DNA of 64,000 bases, taken from the NCBI GenBank assembly GCA_049115495.1, contig JAGDZV010000003.1, positions 1 to 64,000 of the forward strand, given 5' to 3'. The notes below the pieces were generated by a model. That model did not search any database, had not been told where the DNA came from, and worked only from the letters and a program-made list of their open reading frames with translations. This stretch comes from JACPUW01 sp049115495. Lineage in GTDB: Bacteria > Bacteroidota > Bacteroidia > CAILMK01 > JACPUW01. Of the stretch, positions 53,597 through 61,708 are shown piece by piece. How positions within the stretch are numbered: position 1 is the first letter of the stretch; every line of letters begins with the position of its first letter. Made by a program: the position numbers and the translations under genes.

Positions 53597-54691
53597 CTAA
53601 AGATTCAAGTAATATCTTGTTCCTTTTAGATTTCCCTCTTTGTAAAATGCACCGATGTCAATAAGCTTTTGCAAATCTCTTGTAGCAGAAGATGCCGATG
53701 TTTTAGTAATTGAAATATAATTTTCAGCACTAAGTCCACCTTTAAAACCTTCAAAGCCTTCCTTGAATATTCTATCAACTACCTTTTTCTGACGCTCATT
53801 GAGTTTTTTAGAATATCTATGGTAGAATTTGGCCTTCTTAATTAGGAAATCAATTGAACGTTGGGTGTATTCTTGAGCCTTGAGTACGGTTTGGCTAAAG
53901 AATTCTAACCAACCATTTATCTCTAAATCAAGGCTATTTACTTGTAATTTACGATAATAATTTTTTCTTTCTTGTTCAATAATTTGAGATAATGCGATAA
54001 GTGTTGGTTTACCCAAACTTTGCGAAAGAGCTTTTTCAGAAATAGCCCTTCCAATTCTTCCATTGCCATCTTCAAAAGGGTGTATGCTTTCAAAATAGAT
54101 ATGGATAATTCCTGACCTTAGAAGGGGTGAAGTCTTGCTATATTTTGAATCAGATTCATTAAACCAATTAATGAACTTATCCATTTCTTGGGCTACTTTT
54201 TTCGATGGTGGTGCTTCAAAATGAACGATGTTTCTATCTAACCTGCCTGAAACAACTTGCATTGGTTCGTTATGTGTTCTGTAATTGCCTACATCAATTA
54301 AATCACGACGCCCATTGCAAAGCATTTTATGCCATTCAAATAGCTGTTCATGAGTTAATGGTTTATCAAAACTTTGATAAACATCTACCATTAGTTCGGC
54401 CATGCCATTTTCTGCAGGGGTAGATTTATTCATTTCAGACTTGAGTCCAAATTGCCTTTTAATTGAAGATTGTAGGGATTCACGATTTAAAATTTCTCCT
54501 TCAATTTGTGAAGTTTTGTAGGCTTCGTTGCTTAATAGATCTATTTTTAGCTGCTCTAGTTCTTTTTCTTCAACATGCAAAAGGCTACCAAAGAGCTTTC
54601 CAGCATTTAAGAGAAACTCTTGCTCATAGTGCTGAAATGCTGCGGCATCAAATTCAAAGTTTGGCCAATTCTTTTGTTGCCAATTCCACAT
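53597..54691 (-). CDS. Fic family protein with DUF4172 start and C-terminal winged helix
   Basis: 364 residues. The N-terminal DUF4172-type part carries a putative inhibitory helix motif [S/T]xxxE[G/N] (TSQIEG, 60-65), so the enzyme is probably auto-inhibited (class II). The catalytic loop HPFEDGNGRIGR (204-215) is canonical, so AMP transfer to a hydroxyl group of a target is expected, the target unknown. Residues about 300-364 (YISITKTSASSATRDLQKLI) form a winged-helix-like domain that could bind DNA. A matching palindrome overlaps its promoter, which suggests autoregulation. It is monocistronic, with no antitoxin gene next to it. Confidence 0.9.
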   Translation of the reverse strand: MWNWQQKNWPNFEFDAAAFQHYEQEFLLNAGKLFGSLLHVEEKELEQLKIDLLSNEAYKTSQIEGEILNRESLQSSIKRQFGLKSEMNKSTPAENGMAELMVDVYQSFDKPLTHEQLFEWHKMLCNGRRDLIDVGNYRTHNEPMQVVSGRLDRNIVHFEAPPSKKVAQEMDKFINWFNESDSKYSKTSPLLRSGIIHIYFESIHPFEDGNGRIGRAISEKALSQSLGKPTLIALSQIIEQERKNYYRKLQVNSLDLEINGWLEFFSQTVLKAQEYTQRSIDFLIKKAKFYHRYSKKLNERQKKVVDRIFKEGFEGFKGGLSAENYISITKTSASSATRDLQKLIDIGAFYKEGNLKGTRYYLNL

Positions 54692-54712
54692 GTTGGGCTA
54701 TAAAATTAAATA

Positions 54713-54746
54713 TATAGCTCACAAAAGTATCAAATTGTGAGCTATA
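54713..54746 (-). promoter_or_regulatory. Operator-like palindrome around the fic -7 box
   Basis: TATAGCTCACAA (54713-54724) and TTGTGAGCTATA (54735-54746) form a 12-bp exact dyad. On the minus strand the Bacteroidetes -7 box TACTTTTG (54722-54729) spans the inner arm and loop, 30 bases from the fic start. A half-site (ATAGCTCAT) follows at about 54759. A protein bound here would block fic transcription. Confidence 0.6.
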
Positions 54747-54994
54747 AGTTTAGGGTCAATAGCTCATGATATTTCATCTGTCCTAAGAATTGTGATAACT
54801 CAATGTTGCGACAACTAAAACTAAATTCATAAAAAGAGAAAGCTAGTGCAAGTTTATGGTCAAGATAATCTAAACATTCATTTTCATCACTTTCATATTT
54901 TTTCCATAAATCTTATGAAATTCAAATTCTTACAATTCATTGAGTAAATCGTTTATTTGGTTTGAATTTTTTTTAGCTCATATTTATACGAGAA

Positions 54995-56020
54995 ATGTAT
55001 CAAATGAATATTTGGAAAATTGCTATAAAATACACATTTTCAATTCTTTTCTCATTTGCTTTCTGTTTAGCATGAAGCCAAAATTTGATAAATAATTATG
55101 ACTTCGAGAAGGTTTTAAAAAATCGATGGAAATATCCTGGTTCAGGATCTACGGATTTGAGAAAAGAGTATAACGATCAAGGCAAAAATAAATTTATTGG
55201 ATTCATTCCGTTTGCCGCTGGAATTAAAGCCCTAGATTACGGTGAGTATGCTCAAAATAAATTAAATGTACAATTAGATAGTGGCGAGTGCTATAAGTTG
55301 TCTTTTGAAATAAGAATTGATAAAGGGTCAAAATATTTAGTTAATCATATTGAATTCGCCTTTACAAAGACCAAGCTTGAAGGCAATTCTGATGCTAGTA
55401 TAATAAACCGTCATGAGGTAGTTTCTGTTTTTAGAAGTGATTCATCTTTGATCGATAATAAAAAATGGGAGAGAATTGAGACCTATTTTATTGCTGAGTC
55501 AAAAGCTGAATTTGTAACTTTTGGCATATTCAATCCTAATCTCGAAATAATTCCAAAAAATAAGAACATACATTCAAAGGTTTACTCCTATTACAATATT
55601 GACAACCTAGTGTTAGAGGAGTCATTTTTAGAAGAGTGCAAATGCGACTACAACAACCAATCAAATGAAAAAGTGATCGCTGCCAATGTCAATATTGGAA
55701 AAAACGCAATAATCAATAATCTTCAATTTGAACTTGGTTCGGCTGATATTTCTTCAACATCCCTAAAAGAGTTAAGTGATATTGCGAATTATTTAGTTAC
55801 AAATGACATAAAAATTGAAATTCATGGTTATACAGATTCAATAGGGGGCGATTCGCAAAACGTACAATTATCAATAAAAAGAGCAGAAGCGATAAAACGA
55901 CATTTAATGAAAAATGGGGTTTTGGAGTTGAAAATATCTGTTTACGGACATGGTAGTGCAAATCCTATTTCTAAAGAATTAGAAAAGAATAGAAGGGTAG
56001 AATTGATTATTGTTAAGTAA
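54995..56020 (+). pseudogene. OmpA-family protein with in-frame TGA in the signal peptide
   Basis: From ATG at 54995 or 55004 the frame reads a good signal peptide (IWKIAIKYTFSILFSFAFCLA) and then hits TGA at 55073-55075, exactly before the usual mature start SQNLINNYDFE. The frame stays open from there to 56020 (311 residues from a TTG at 55085). The body has a carbohydrate-binding-like region and a C-terminal OmpA peptidoglycan-binding domain (FELGSADISS, HGYTDSIGGDSQNVQLSIKR, NRRVELI). The protein would anchor the outer membrane to peptidoglycan. The stop may be a true inactivation or a sequencing error; a downstream start would give a protein without a signal. Confidence 0.6.
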
Positions 56021-56116
56021 ACTTGGTTTTAAATCATTTACGATTGCATCTTCTCCAATTGCTCAAAAGGAAATATTGCAATTGATTAAGTTAAACGTTA
56101 ATTTCTTCAAGGTTAA

Positions 56117-57187
56117 TTATCCATTCATCTTCTGCCTTAGCAAATGATCGCAAAGAACCAAGGTGGCCATAGCTTCTACAATGGGAACTGCTCTTGGAAC
56201 CACACAAGGGTCGTGGCGCCCTTTGGCTTGTAATTCAACGTTTTCCCCTTTTTCGTTCATGGTTTCTTGTTTTTTGGCAATGGTGGCTACTGGTTTAAAT
56301 GCTACATTAAAATGAATTTGCTCACCATTGCTAATACCACCTTGTATGCCGCCAGAATTATTGCTTTTGGTTTTAACGATTCCATTTTGAGTTTTAAAAG
56401 CATCATTATGTTCTGAGCCACGCATGGCTACCGCATTAAATCCAGAACCAATTTCAAAGCCCTTCACTGCCGGAATACTTAACATGGCTTTGGCTAATTC
56501 GGCATCGAGCTTGTCAAAAAGTGGTTCGCCTAAACCAATTGGACAATTGTTTACATGGCAAGTAACTGTACCACCAAGGCTATCGCCGTCTTTCCTTGCT
56601 TTTTCAATTTCAACGATCATTTGTTCGGCAACATCTGCATTTGCGCATCGCACCAAGTTTTGTTCTATTTTGCTGTAATCGATTGAAGCATTTTCAAGTT
56701 TAATTGGACCAACTTGACTTACAAAAGCTTTTATATGAACCCCGTGCTTGTGCAAAATGAGCTTTGCTATTGCTCCAGCTGCAACTCTAACCGCAGTTTC
56801 TCTAGCTGATGATCTTCCACCACCACGATAATCTCTAATTCCGTACTTCTCTTGATACACATAATCAGCATGTGATGGACGGTAGGTGTCTTTTAAGTTG
56901 CCATAGTCTCTACTACGTTGGTCTTTGTTTCTTATGAGTATGGCAATTGGGTGTCCTGTGCTTTTTCCTTCAAAAACACCTGAGATTATTTCAAATTTGT
57001 CTTCTTCCTTGCGCTGCGTGGTGATTTTTGATTGACCGGGTTTTCTTCGGTCAAGCTCTGATTGAATGAATGCTTCGTCAATGTCAACAAGGGGAGGGCA
57101 GCCGTCAATTACAACACCTATAGCGGGGCCGTGACTCTCGCCAAATGTGGTGATGCTAAACGCTTTTCCGAAGGTATTTGATTGCAT
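56117..57187 (-). CDS. aroC: Chorismate synthase
   Basis: 356 residues. SITTFGESHGPAIGVVIDGCP is the first FMN/substrate signature, RPSHADYVYQEKYGIRDYRGGGRSSAR the second (R-rich), and RHDPCVVPRAVPIVEAM the third. The enzyme converts EPSP to chorismate using reduced FMN. Last gene of the prmC-SDR-DUF4924-aroB-aroA-aroC operon; its start overlaps the aroA stop by one base. Confidence 0.97.
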   Translation of the reverse strand: MQSNTFGKAFSITTFGESHGPAIGVVIDGCPPLVDIDEAFIQSELDRRKPGQSKITTQRKEEDKFEIISGVFEGKSTGHPIAILIRNKDQRSRDYGNLKDTYRPSHADYVYQEKYGIRDYRGGGRSSARETAVRVAAGAIAKLILHKHGVHIKAFVSQVGPIKLENASIDYSKIEQNLVRCANADVAEQMIVEIEKARKDGDSLGGTVTCHVNNCPIGLGEPLFDKLDAELAKAMLSIPAVKGFEIGSGFNAVAMRGSEHNDAFKTQNGIVKTKSNNSGGIQGGISNGEQIHFNVAFKPVATIAKKQETMNEKGENVELQAKGRHDPCVVPRAVPIVEAMATLVLCDHLLRQKMNG

Positions 57188-58521
57188 TATTCAGTCAATT
57201 TGTATTGGAAACCCAATGATTCCAAGGTGTGCCAAAATTCGGGAAATGATTTTGAAACAACTTCAGGATGCTCAATTTCAAATTCGGGATGCGCCATTTG
57301 CACAAGCGCTAGGCTCATGGCCATTCTATGGTCGTTGTAAGTGTTGAATTTTGAATTTTGAATTTTGGATTCTAAAACTTGTTTTAGTCCCGAGCTATTC
57401 GAGATTGAGTATCGAAGGATTTCTAAGGTTGAGTCTGAAGTTTCAATAATCGCACCGACTTTGGTGAGTTCTTTTTTGAGCGCTTCAATTCGATCGGTTT
57501 CTTTGTGCTTTAGCGTGTGTAAACCGGTAAGCTTTCCTTTTAGTTTTTGAGCCACCATGTAGCAAGCAAAAGGTTGAGCTAGGTCAGGATTTTTGCTAAA
57601 GTCTAGCACAATTTTTTCTTTTTGCGTTGAAACTATTCTTGAAGAAACACCTGCATCATCGAATGTAATTTCAATTCCCAATTGAACTAAAATTGAATCA
57701 ATATATCTATCGCCTTGCAGGGAGATAAATTTTAAATTTTTAATTTTAAATTTTGAATTTGTATTGAGAAAGCCTTTTGTTGGTTGTGTACTTGGTGTTT
57801 TGATTTCTTGTGTTAAAGCATTGAAAAACAGAAAGTAAATAGCGGCACTCCAGTCGCCTTCTATCAGATATTTTAAATTTTGAATTTTGAATTTTGAATT
57901 TTGAATTTTCAATTGTTTTCCACTTTCAATTACTTTAAAACCATATTGCTTTAAAAGCTCAAAAGTCATTTGTGCGTAGGGTCTTGAAGTAATTTCAGAT
58001 GATAATTCAATTTTGAAATTATTGGGCAACTTAGGAGCAATGAGTAGGAGAGCAGTTAGGAATTGAGAACTTAAACTTGGGTTCAAAGTGCAATTAGATT
58101 TTGGATTTTTTGTCCCCTTAATTTTTAGGGGTAAGAAACCATCCTTGTCAAGGAAATCTATATCAGCTCCTAGTTGAATCAAGGCATCAGTCAGCGGTTT
58201 CATTGGCCGCCGATGCATTCTCTCCGTTCCTTTTATTAGTCTTGTTTTGTTATCTAATACGGCGCAAATAGCCAGAGTAAAACGAGCCACTGTTCCAGCA
58301 TCTTCTACATTTATTTCATTTGCTTTAAGCCCTTCAGAAAGTATTCTTTTTAGTAGTTGAGAATCGTTGGCTGATGATATTTCGAGAGTATTGATGTCTT
58401 CTCCAGCCAAGAATTCAAGCACTAGCGCTCTGTTGCTTAAGCTCTTTGAAATTGGGAGATCAATGCTTCCAATTAATTCACTTGGAGCTGATATGAGCTT
58501 TATGCTAGTTTTTGAAGCCAT
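57187..58521 (-). CDS. aroA: 3-phosphoshikimate 1-carboxyvinyltransferase (EPSP synthase) with repeat insertions
   Basis: 444 residues. Diagnostic segments: LPISKSLSNRALVLEFLAG, DAGTVARFTLAICAV, RMHRRPMKPLTDALIQLGAD, SSQFLTALLLIAP, EGDWSAAIYF, HKETDRIEAL and TYNDHRMAMSLAL. The enzyme joins shikimate-3-phosphate and PEP. Three places carry extra residues made from TTTTGAA heptamers (KIQNSKF-type sequence before YLIEGDW, before FISLQGD, and before FNTYNDHRM), all in frame and at loop positions. Overlaps aroB by 22 bases and aroC by one. Confidence 0.95.
   Translation of the reverse strand: MASKTSIKLISAPSELIGSIDLPISKSLSNRALVLEFLAGEDINTLEISSANDSQLLKRILSEGLKANEINVEDAGTVARFTLAICAVLDNKTRLIKGTERMHRRPMKPLTDALIQLGADIDFLDKDGFLPLKIKGTKNPKSNCTLNPSLSSQFLTALLLIAPKLPNNFKIELSSEITSRPYAQMTFELLKQYGFKVIESGKQLKIQNSKFKIQNLKYLIEGDWSAAIYFLFFNALTQEIKTPSTQPTKGFLNTNSKFKIKNLKFISLQGDRYIDSILVQLGIEITFDDAGVSSRIVSTQKEKIVLDFSKNPDLAQPFACYMVAQKLKGKLTGLHTLKHKETDRIEALKKELTKVGAIIETSDSTLEILRYSISNSSGLKQVLESKIQNSKFNTYNDHRMAMSLALVQMAHPEFEIEHPEVVSKSFPEFWHTLESLGFQYKLTE
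57342..57369. repeat. TTTTGAA heptamer array 1 inside aroA
   Basis: Three to four units (one partial, two perfect TTTTGAA at 57349-57362, then TTTTGGA). It encodes the ESKIQNSKF segment just before the conserved TYNDHRM motif. Confidence 0.85.
57730..57757. repeat. Heptamer array 2 inside aroA
   Basis: TTTTAAA, TTTTTAA, TTTTAAA and TTTTGAA in tandem. It encodes the NSKFKIKNLKF stretch before ISLQGDR. Confidence 0.8.
57871..57912. repeat. Heptamer array 3 inside aroA (six units)
   Basis: One TTTTAAA, four perfect TTTTGAA and one TTTTCAA, 42 bases in all, so the reading frame is kept. It encodes KIQNSKFKIQN-type sequence before the YLIEGDW motif. Confidence 0.9.
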
Positions 58522-59525
58522 TTTAACGAATCAATGAATTCTTCTTTGCTCAAATGAACACCTACTTCTGGCTTGCCAAGTTCATGGAGCAAAGTGCAGT
58601 TAATTTCTCCGCCTTTGTTCTTCTTATCATGTTTGGCATATTCGTGTATTTGCTCAAAATCCATTTTGCCAAACCAATTTGGTAAATCATAGTACTTCAA
58701 AATAAGCCGCTGAGTCTTATCTAAGTGCTTAAAAGATGCTTTTTGCTCAGATATAAAGCATTCAGCCAACATACCCCATGCTACCGCTTCTCCATGTTTT
58801 ATTGGAGAACCAATGTTTAGACTATAGCTTTCCAAAGCATGACCAACCGTATGACCAAAGTTTAAAACCTGTCTCCAGCCATTTTCGGTGGGATCTTTAG
58901 CAACAATTTCTTCTTTAATTGAAACACAGTGTTCTATGGTAGATTGGTTGATTCTATCTTGAAAATAATCGTGGTCAAACAGAAGATTCGGTTCTTTGAT
59001 AAACCCGTACTTCAGCACTTCACCTAAGCCAGATTTATATTCAATCTCAGGAAGTGTTTCTAGAAAAGAAGCATCAAGTACAATGACTTCAGCTTTTGAA
59101 AAAGTACCAATTTGGTTTTTAACGCCATTAAAATTGAGTCCGGTTTTATTGCCTATTGAAGCATCAACCATCCCCAAAAGTGTAGTTGGAATATTTACAA
59201 ACCGTAGCCCGCGCTTAAACGTAGCTGCAGCAAAACCGCCAATATCAGTAATCATTCCACCTCCAAGGTTTATGATTAAACAACTTCTATCAATTTGGTT
59301 TTGCATAAGCTCATTCCAAATGAACTCGCAATCCACAATTGATTTGTGTTTTTCGCCTCCCTTAATCTTTATCGAAACAAAATCAACTTCTTTGTACGCA
59401 GCAAGTTTTGGAAGGCATAGATTACAAGTGTTTTCATCGCAAATGACCACAATTTTGCTGTATTCTTGAGTTTTGAGCCATGCACGGAATTGGGCCAATG
59501 AGTTAACGAACTGCGTTTTAGCCAT
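58500..59525 (-). CDS. aroB: 3-dehydroquinate synthase
   Basis: 341 residues. NAD- and metal-binding motifs are visible: INLGGGMITDIGGFAAATFKRG (about 83-104), IPTTLLGMVDASIGNKTGLNF, GLGEVLKYGFIKEP, and VLNFGHTVGHALE with zinc-binding His. HGEAVAWGM follows. It cyclises DAHP to 3-dehydroquinate. The start overlaps the DUF4924 gene by eight bases and the end overlaps aroA by 22, both indicating coupled translation. Confidence 0.97.
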   Translation of the reverse strand: MAKTQFVNSLAQFRAWLKTQEYSKIVVICDENTCNLCLPKLAAYKEVDFVSIKIKGGEKHKSIVDCEFIWNELMQNQIDRSCLIINLGGGMITDIGGFAAATFKRGLRFVNIPTTLLGMVDASIGNKTGLNFNGVKNQIGTFSKAEVIVLDASFLETLPEIEYKSGLGEVLKYGFIKEPNLLFDHDYFQDRINQSTIEHCVSIKEEIVAKDPTENGWRQVLNFGHTVGHALESYSLNIGSPIKHGEAVAWGMLAECFISEQKASFKHLDKTQRLILKYYDLPNWFGKMDFEQIHEYAKHDKKNKGGEINCTLLHELGKPEVGVHLSKEEFIDSLKWLQKLA

Positions 59526-59997
59526 TGGCTAATTCATTTAAGCAATGAGCGGCTTGAGTTCCCATTTGCTCAATTGAAGGGGGAATTTCTTCTCCGCTTA
59601 ATCTCTTTAAATAAAAGGCATATAGAAGCTCAAAAAGAATATAAACAGGCCTTGCTGCAGTTTGCTTTTGTTTGGCATAAGCGCTGATTGCTGGTTTTAA
59701 AGATTCAAATATTCCTTTATATGTTTCAGTTTTAAGCTTGTCTATGTGCTTGGGTTCCAAATCTTTTATCAATTCTTTTGAATGAGAAGTATGACCATTT
59801 TCTTTTACGCCTTCGCGCTCCATTGCAATCGCCAAATCTATCAACCATTCTTTAGCGTCATCGGCAGCAAATTCTTCGGCAAAAGCTTTATTGCTCAAAA
59901 GTTTTTCGGCATCTAACTTATACGCACGTAAAAGATCTTCGGTTTGCCAATAAAGCAACACTCTATCAACAATGCTCTGTGGGTCAAGTACCGACAT
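59518..59997 (-). CDS. DUF4924-like protein
   Basis: 159 residues, soluble and helical. VLLYWQTEDLLRAYKLDAEKL at the start and PVYILFELLYAFYLKRLSGEEI later resemble DUF4924, a family of unknown function in this phylum. The start overlaps the SDR stop by one base (TAATG) and the end overlaps aroB by eight bases, so it is translated between them. Function unknown; the context hints at a link to the shikimate genes. Confidence 0.75.
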   Translation of the reverse strand: MSVLDPQSIVDRVLLYWQTEDLLRAYKLDAEKLLSNKAFAEEFAADDAKEWLIDLAIAMEREGVKENGHTSHSKELIKDLEPKHIDKLKTETYKGIFESLKPAISAYAKQKQTAARPVYILFELLYAFYLKRLSGEEIPPSIEQMGTQAAHCLNELANG

Positions 59998-60698
59998 TAT
60001 TTCTTTGGTTTTGGATTCATGGGTCTAAAAACAACTGTGTTGGTTAAGAAGTTATCGCTACTTTCTAGAACAAACACAATATTAGCTGCAACCTCTACAG
60101 GGCTTAGCATATTGCTATGTGCGGTTATGGCATCTACGTTATCAAAAAAGTTGGTTTCAGTTGAGCCAGGATGAATACAAGTAACTTTTACACCTTTATC
60201 TCTTAACTCTTTGTAAAGCCCCTGAGAATAGCCTGTAATGGCAAATTTGGTTGCTGAATAAACAGAAACCTGCTGATATGCTTCAATACCAGCAATAGAC
60301 GAAATGTTAATTATATGTCCAGATTCTTGAGCTTTCATAGCAGGAAGAACACTTCGGGTTGAATAAATGACACCTAAAATATTGGTGCTCACCATTGACT
60401 CTATCTCTTGCATTGGTTGTTCCTCTAAAAAACCGAAATAACCAAGGCCCGCATTATTGATTAAACCATCGATTTGGCCTGAGCTTTTTTCTAATGTAGC
60501 TTTAGCTGCTTCATTTACTGATTGTTCTGACTGTACATCACAATTAAAAAAGTGAAAGTTGCCATGATTAAATTCCTTGGGTGCATTTCTGCCCCAACCG
60601 TATACATGAGCGCCTTTGGCAGTTAATTGTTTAGTAAGCTCAAGGCCAATGCCTTTACTAACTCCGGTAATTACTATGTGTTTATTATCTAAGTTCAT
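59997..60698 (-). CDS. SDR family oxidoreductase
   Basis: 233 residues, a classical SDR: cofactor loop TGVSKGIGLELTKQL (about 11-25), INNAGLG, catalytic Ser in ISSIAGIEA, and YSATKFAITGYSQGL. GWGRN after strand 2 suggests NADP(H). PGSTETNFFDNV is the usual tail. The substrate is unknown; it resembles FabG-like and sepiapterin-reductase-like enzymes. It lies 21 bases after prmC and overlaps DUF4924 by one base, inside the shikimate operon. Confidence 0.9.
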   Translation of the reverse strand: MNLDNKHIVITGVSKGIGLELTKQLTAKGAHVYGWGRNAPKEFNHGNFHFFNCDVQSEQSVNEAAKATLEKSSGQIDGLINNAGLGYFGFLEEQPMQEIESMVSTNILGVIYSTRSVLPAMKAQESGHIINISSIAGIEAYQQVSVYSATKFAITGYSQGLYKELRDKGVKVTCIHPGSTETNFFDNVDAITAHSNMLSPVEVAANIVFVLESSDNFLTNTVVFRPMNPKPKK

Positions 60699-60719
60699 TT
60701 CCTGATTATTTGGTGCAAA

Positions 60720-61706
60720 TCACGAGGTTTTAGTACAAACCAAAAAGCGTTGTTTGCCTTGCATATCTTCTTTTAATTCAGAATTTGAGTAAAAGTTTAA
60801 GGCTAGTTCCAATGTTTGTTCTGCATAGTTTTCATGCAGCTCAAAAAACACCTTACCATCTTTGCTTAAATGCTTTTGAGACCAGTCCAAAATGCTTCTG
60901 TAAAAAAGCAATGGATCATTATTTGGAGTGAACAGAGCTATTGAAGGTTCATAGTCCGCAACATTTTTATGCATCAAATCTTTCTCATCGATTGGAATAT
61001 AGGGCGGGTTTGAGATAATGATGTCGAAGAAGCCTCTTTCTTCAAAATATTGTCTAATAAGTTTTCCGTCATTCCAAAATTGATTTGGAATCTGATTAAG
61101 ATAGGCGTCATCAAGAGTAGATCCTGAATCGAGTTCAGGATGACGTTTTTGAATCTTTTTAGGCTTAAAATTCAAAATATCATATTTCAAAAAATCAACT
61201 TCCAAATTGTTGATTTGTGCATTTTCTTGTGCGGTTTCGAGTGCTTTTTCTGAAATGTCTACTCCTATAACCTTGGCATTGTTGAAGAAAGATTTCATGG
61301 CCATAAGAATACAACCGCTTCCTGTGCCAATGTCAATGATAGTTCCAGAAAAGTCTGTGCTATAAAACTCCTTGATCAAATAAACCAACTCTTCAGTTTC
61401 AGGTCTTGGGATTAAAACATGCTCGTTTACTTTCAAGTCTAAATCAGCGAACTGCACTTTGCCAATTAGATGTTGTAGCGGTCTCCCTTTTTCGAGTTCA
61501 GTTAAAAAAATGAGAGCATTTTCAACTTCTTTTTCGAGTACATCATTTTGCTGCCCTATGATCAAATCCACTTTGTTTCTAAATTCAAACAGATGCATAA
61601 TTGCTTGTTGCGCAATGTTATGCGCTTCTCTATTTGAATAAATGATTTGTAAACGCTTGTTAAAGGTTTCAATGAGCTGGTTTAGGGTCTTAATTTGCGA
61701 CTTCAT
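60720..61706 (-). CDS. prmC: Release factor glutamine methyltransferase, with a repeat-derived insertion
   Basis: 328 residues against about 280-290 usual. Motifs: GRPLQHLIG, VLIPRPETEELV (about 97-108), DIGTGSGCILMAM (SAM site, 125-137) and IIISNPPYIP (229-238). It methylates the GGQ glutamine of peptide release factors. Residues 188-214 (RHPELDSGSTLDD then AYLNQIPNQFWNDG) derive from a palindromic repeat element placed just before the NPPY segment and likely form an exposed loop. Starts two bases from the divergent ribD gene; first gene of the shikimate operon. Confidence 0.93.
   Translation of the reverse strand: MKSQIKTLNQLIETFNKRLQIIYSNREAHNIAQQAIMHLFEFRNKVDLIIGQQNDVLEKEVENALIFLTELEKGRPLQHLIGKVQFADLDLKVNEHVLIPRPETEELVYLIKEFYSTDFSGTIIDIGTGSGCILMAMKSFFNNAKVIGVDISEKALETAQENAQINNLEVDFLKYDILNFKPKKIQKRHPELDSGSTLDDAYLNQIPNQFWNDGKLIRQYFEERGFFDIIISNPPYIPIDEKDLMHKNVADYEPSIALFTPNNDPLLFYRSILDWSQKHLSKDGKVFFELHENYAEQTLELALNFYSNSELKEDMQGKQRFLVCTKTS
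61067..61145. repeat. Palindromic repeat element inserted in prmC
   Basis: Left end CGTCATTCC (61067-61075), right end GATCCTGAATCGAGTTCAGG followed by ATGACG (61120-61145), giving inverted ends CGTCAT(T/C)C. The right half is itself a dyad and matches the copies at 29725-29750 and 28414-28442. Confidence 0.8.
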
Positions 61707-61708
61707 TT

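Noticed and set aside
53597..54691. Fic as a toxin with a separate antitoxin gene
   Set aside because: No small antitoxin frame adjoins it, and the inhibitory TSQIEG motif is built into the same protein.
55073..55075. TGA as a recoded tryptophan or selenocysteine codon
   Set aside because: Other genes in the window use TGA as an ordinary stop and TGG for Trp, and no SECIS-like hairpin is apparent next to it.
57342..57912. Heptamer arrays in aroA considered as signs of a pseudogene
   Set aside because: The reading frame is open throughout and all catalytic motifs of EPSP synthase remain.
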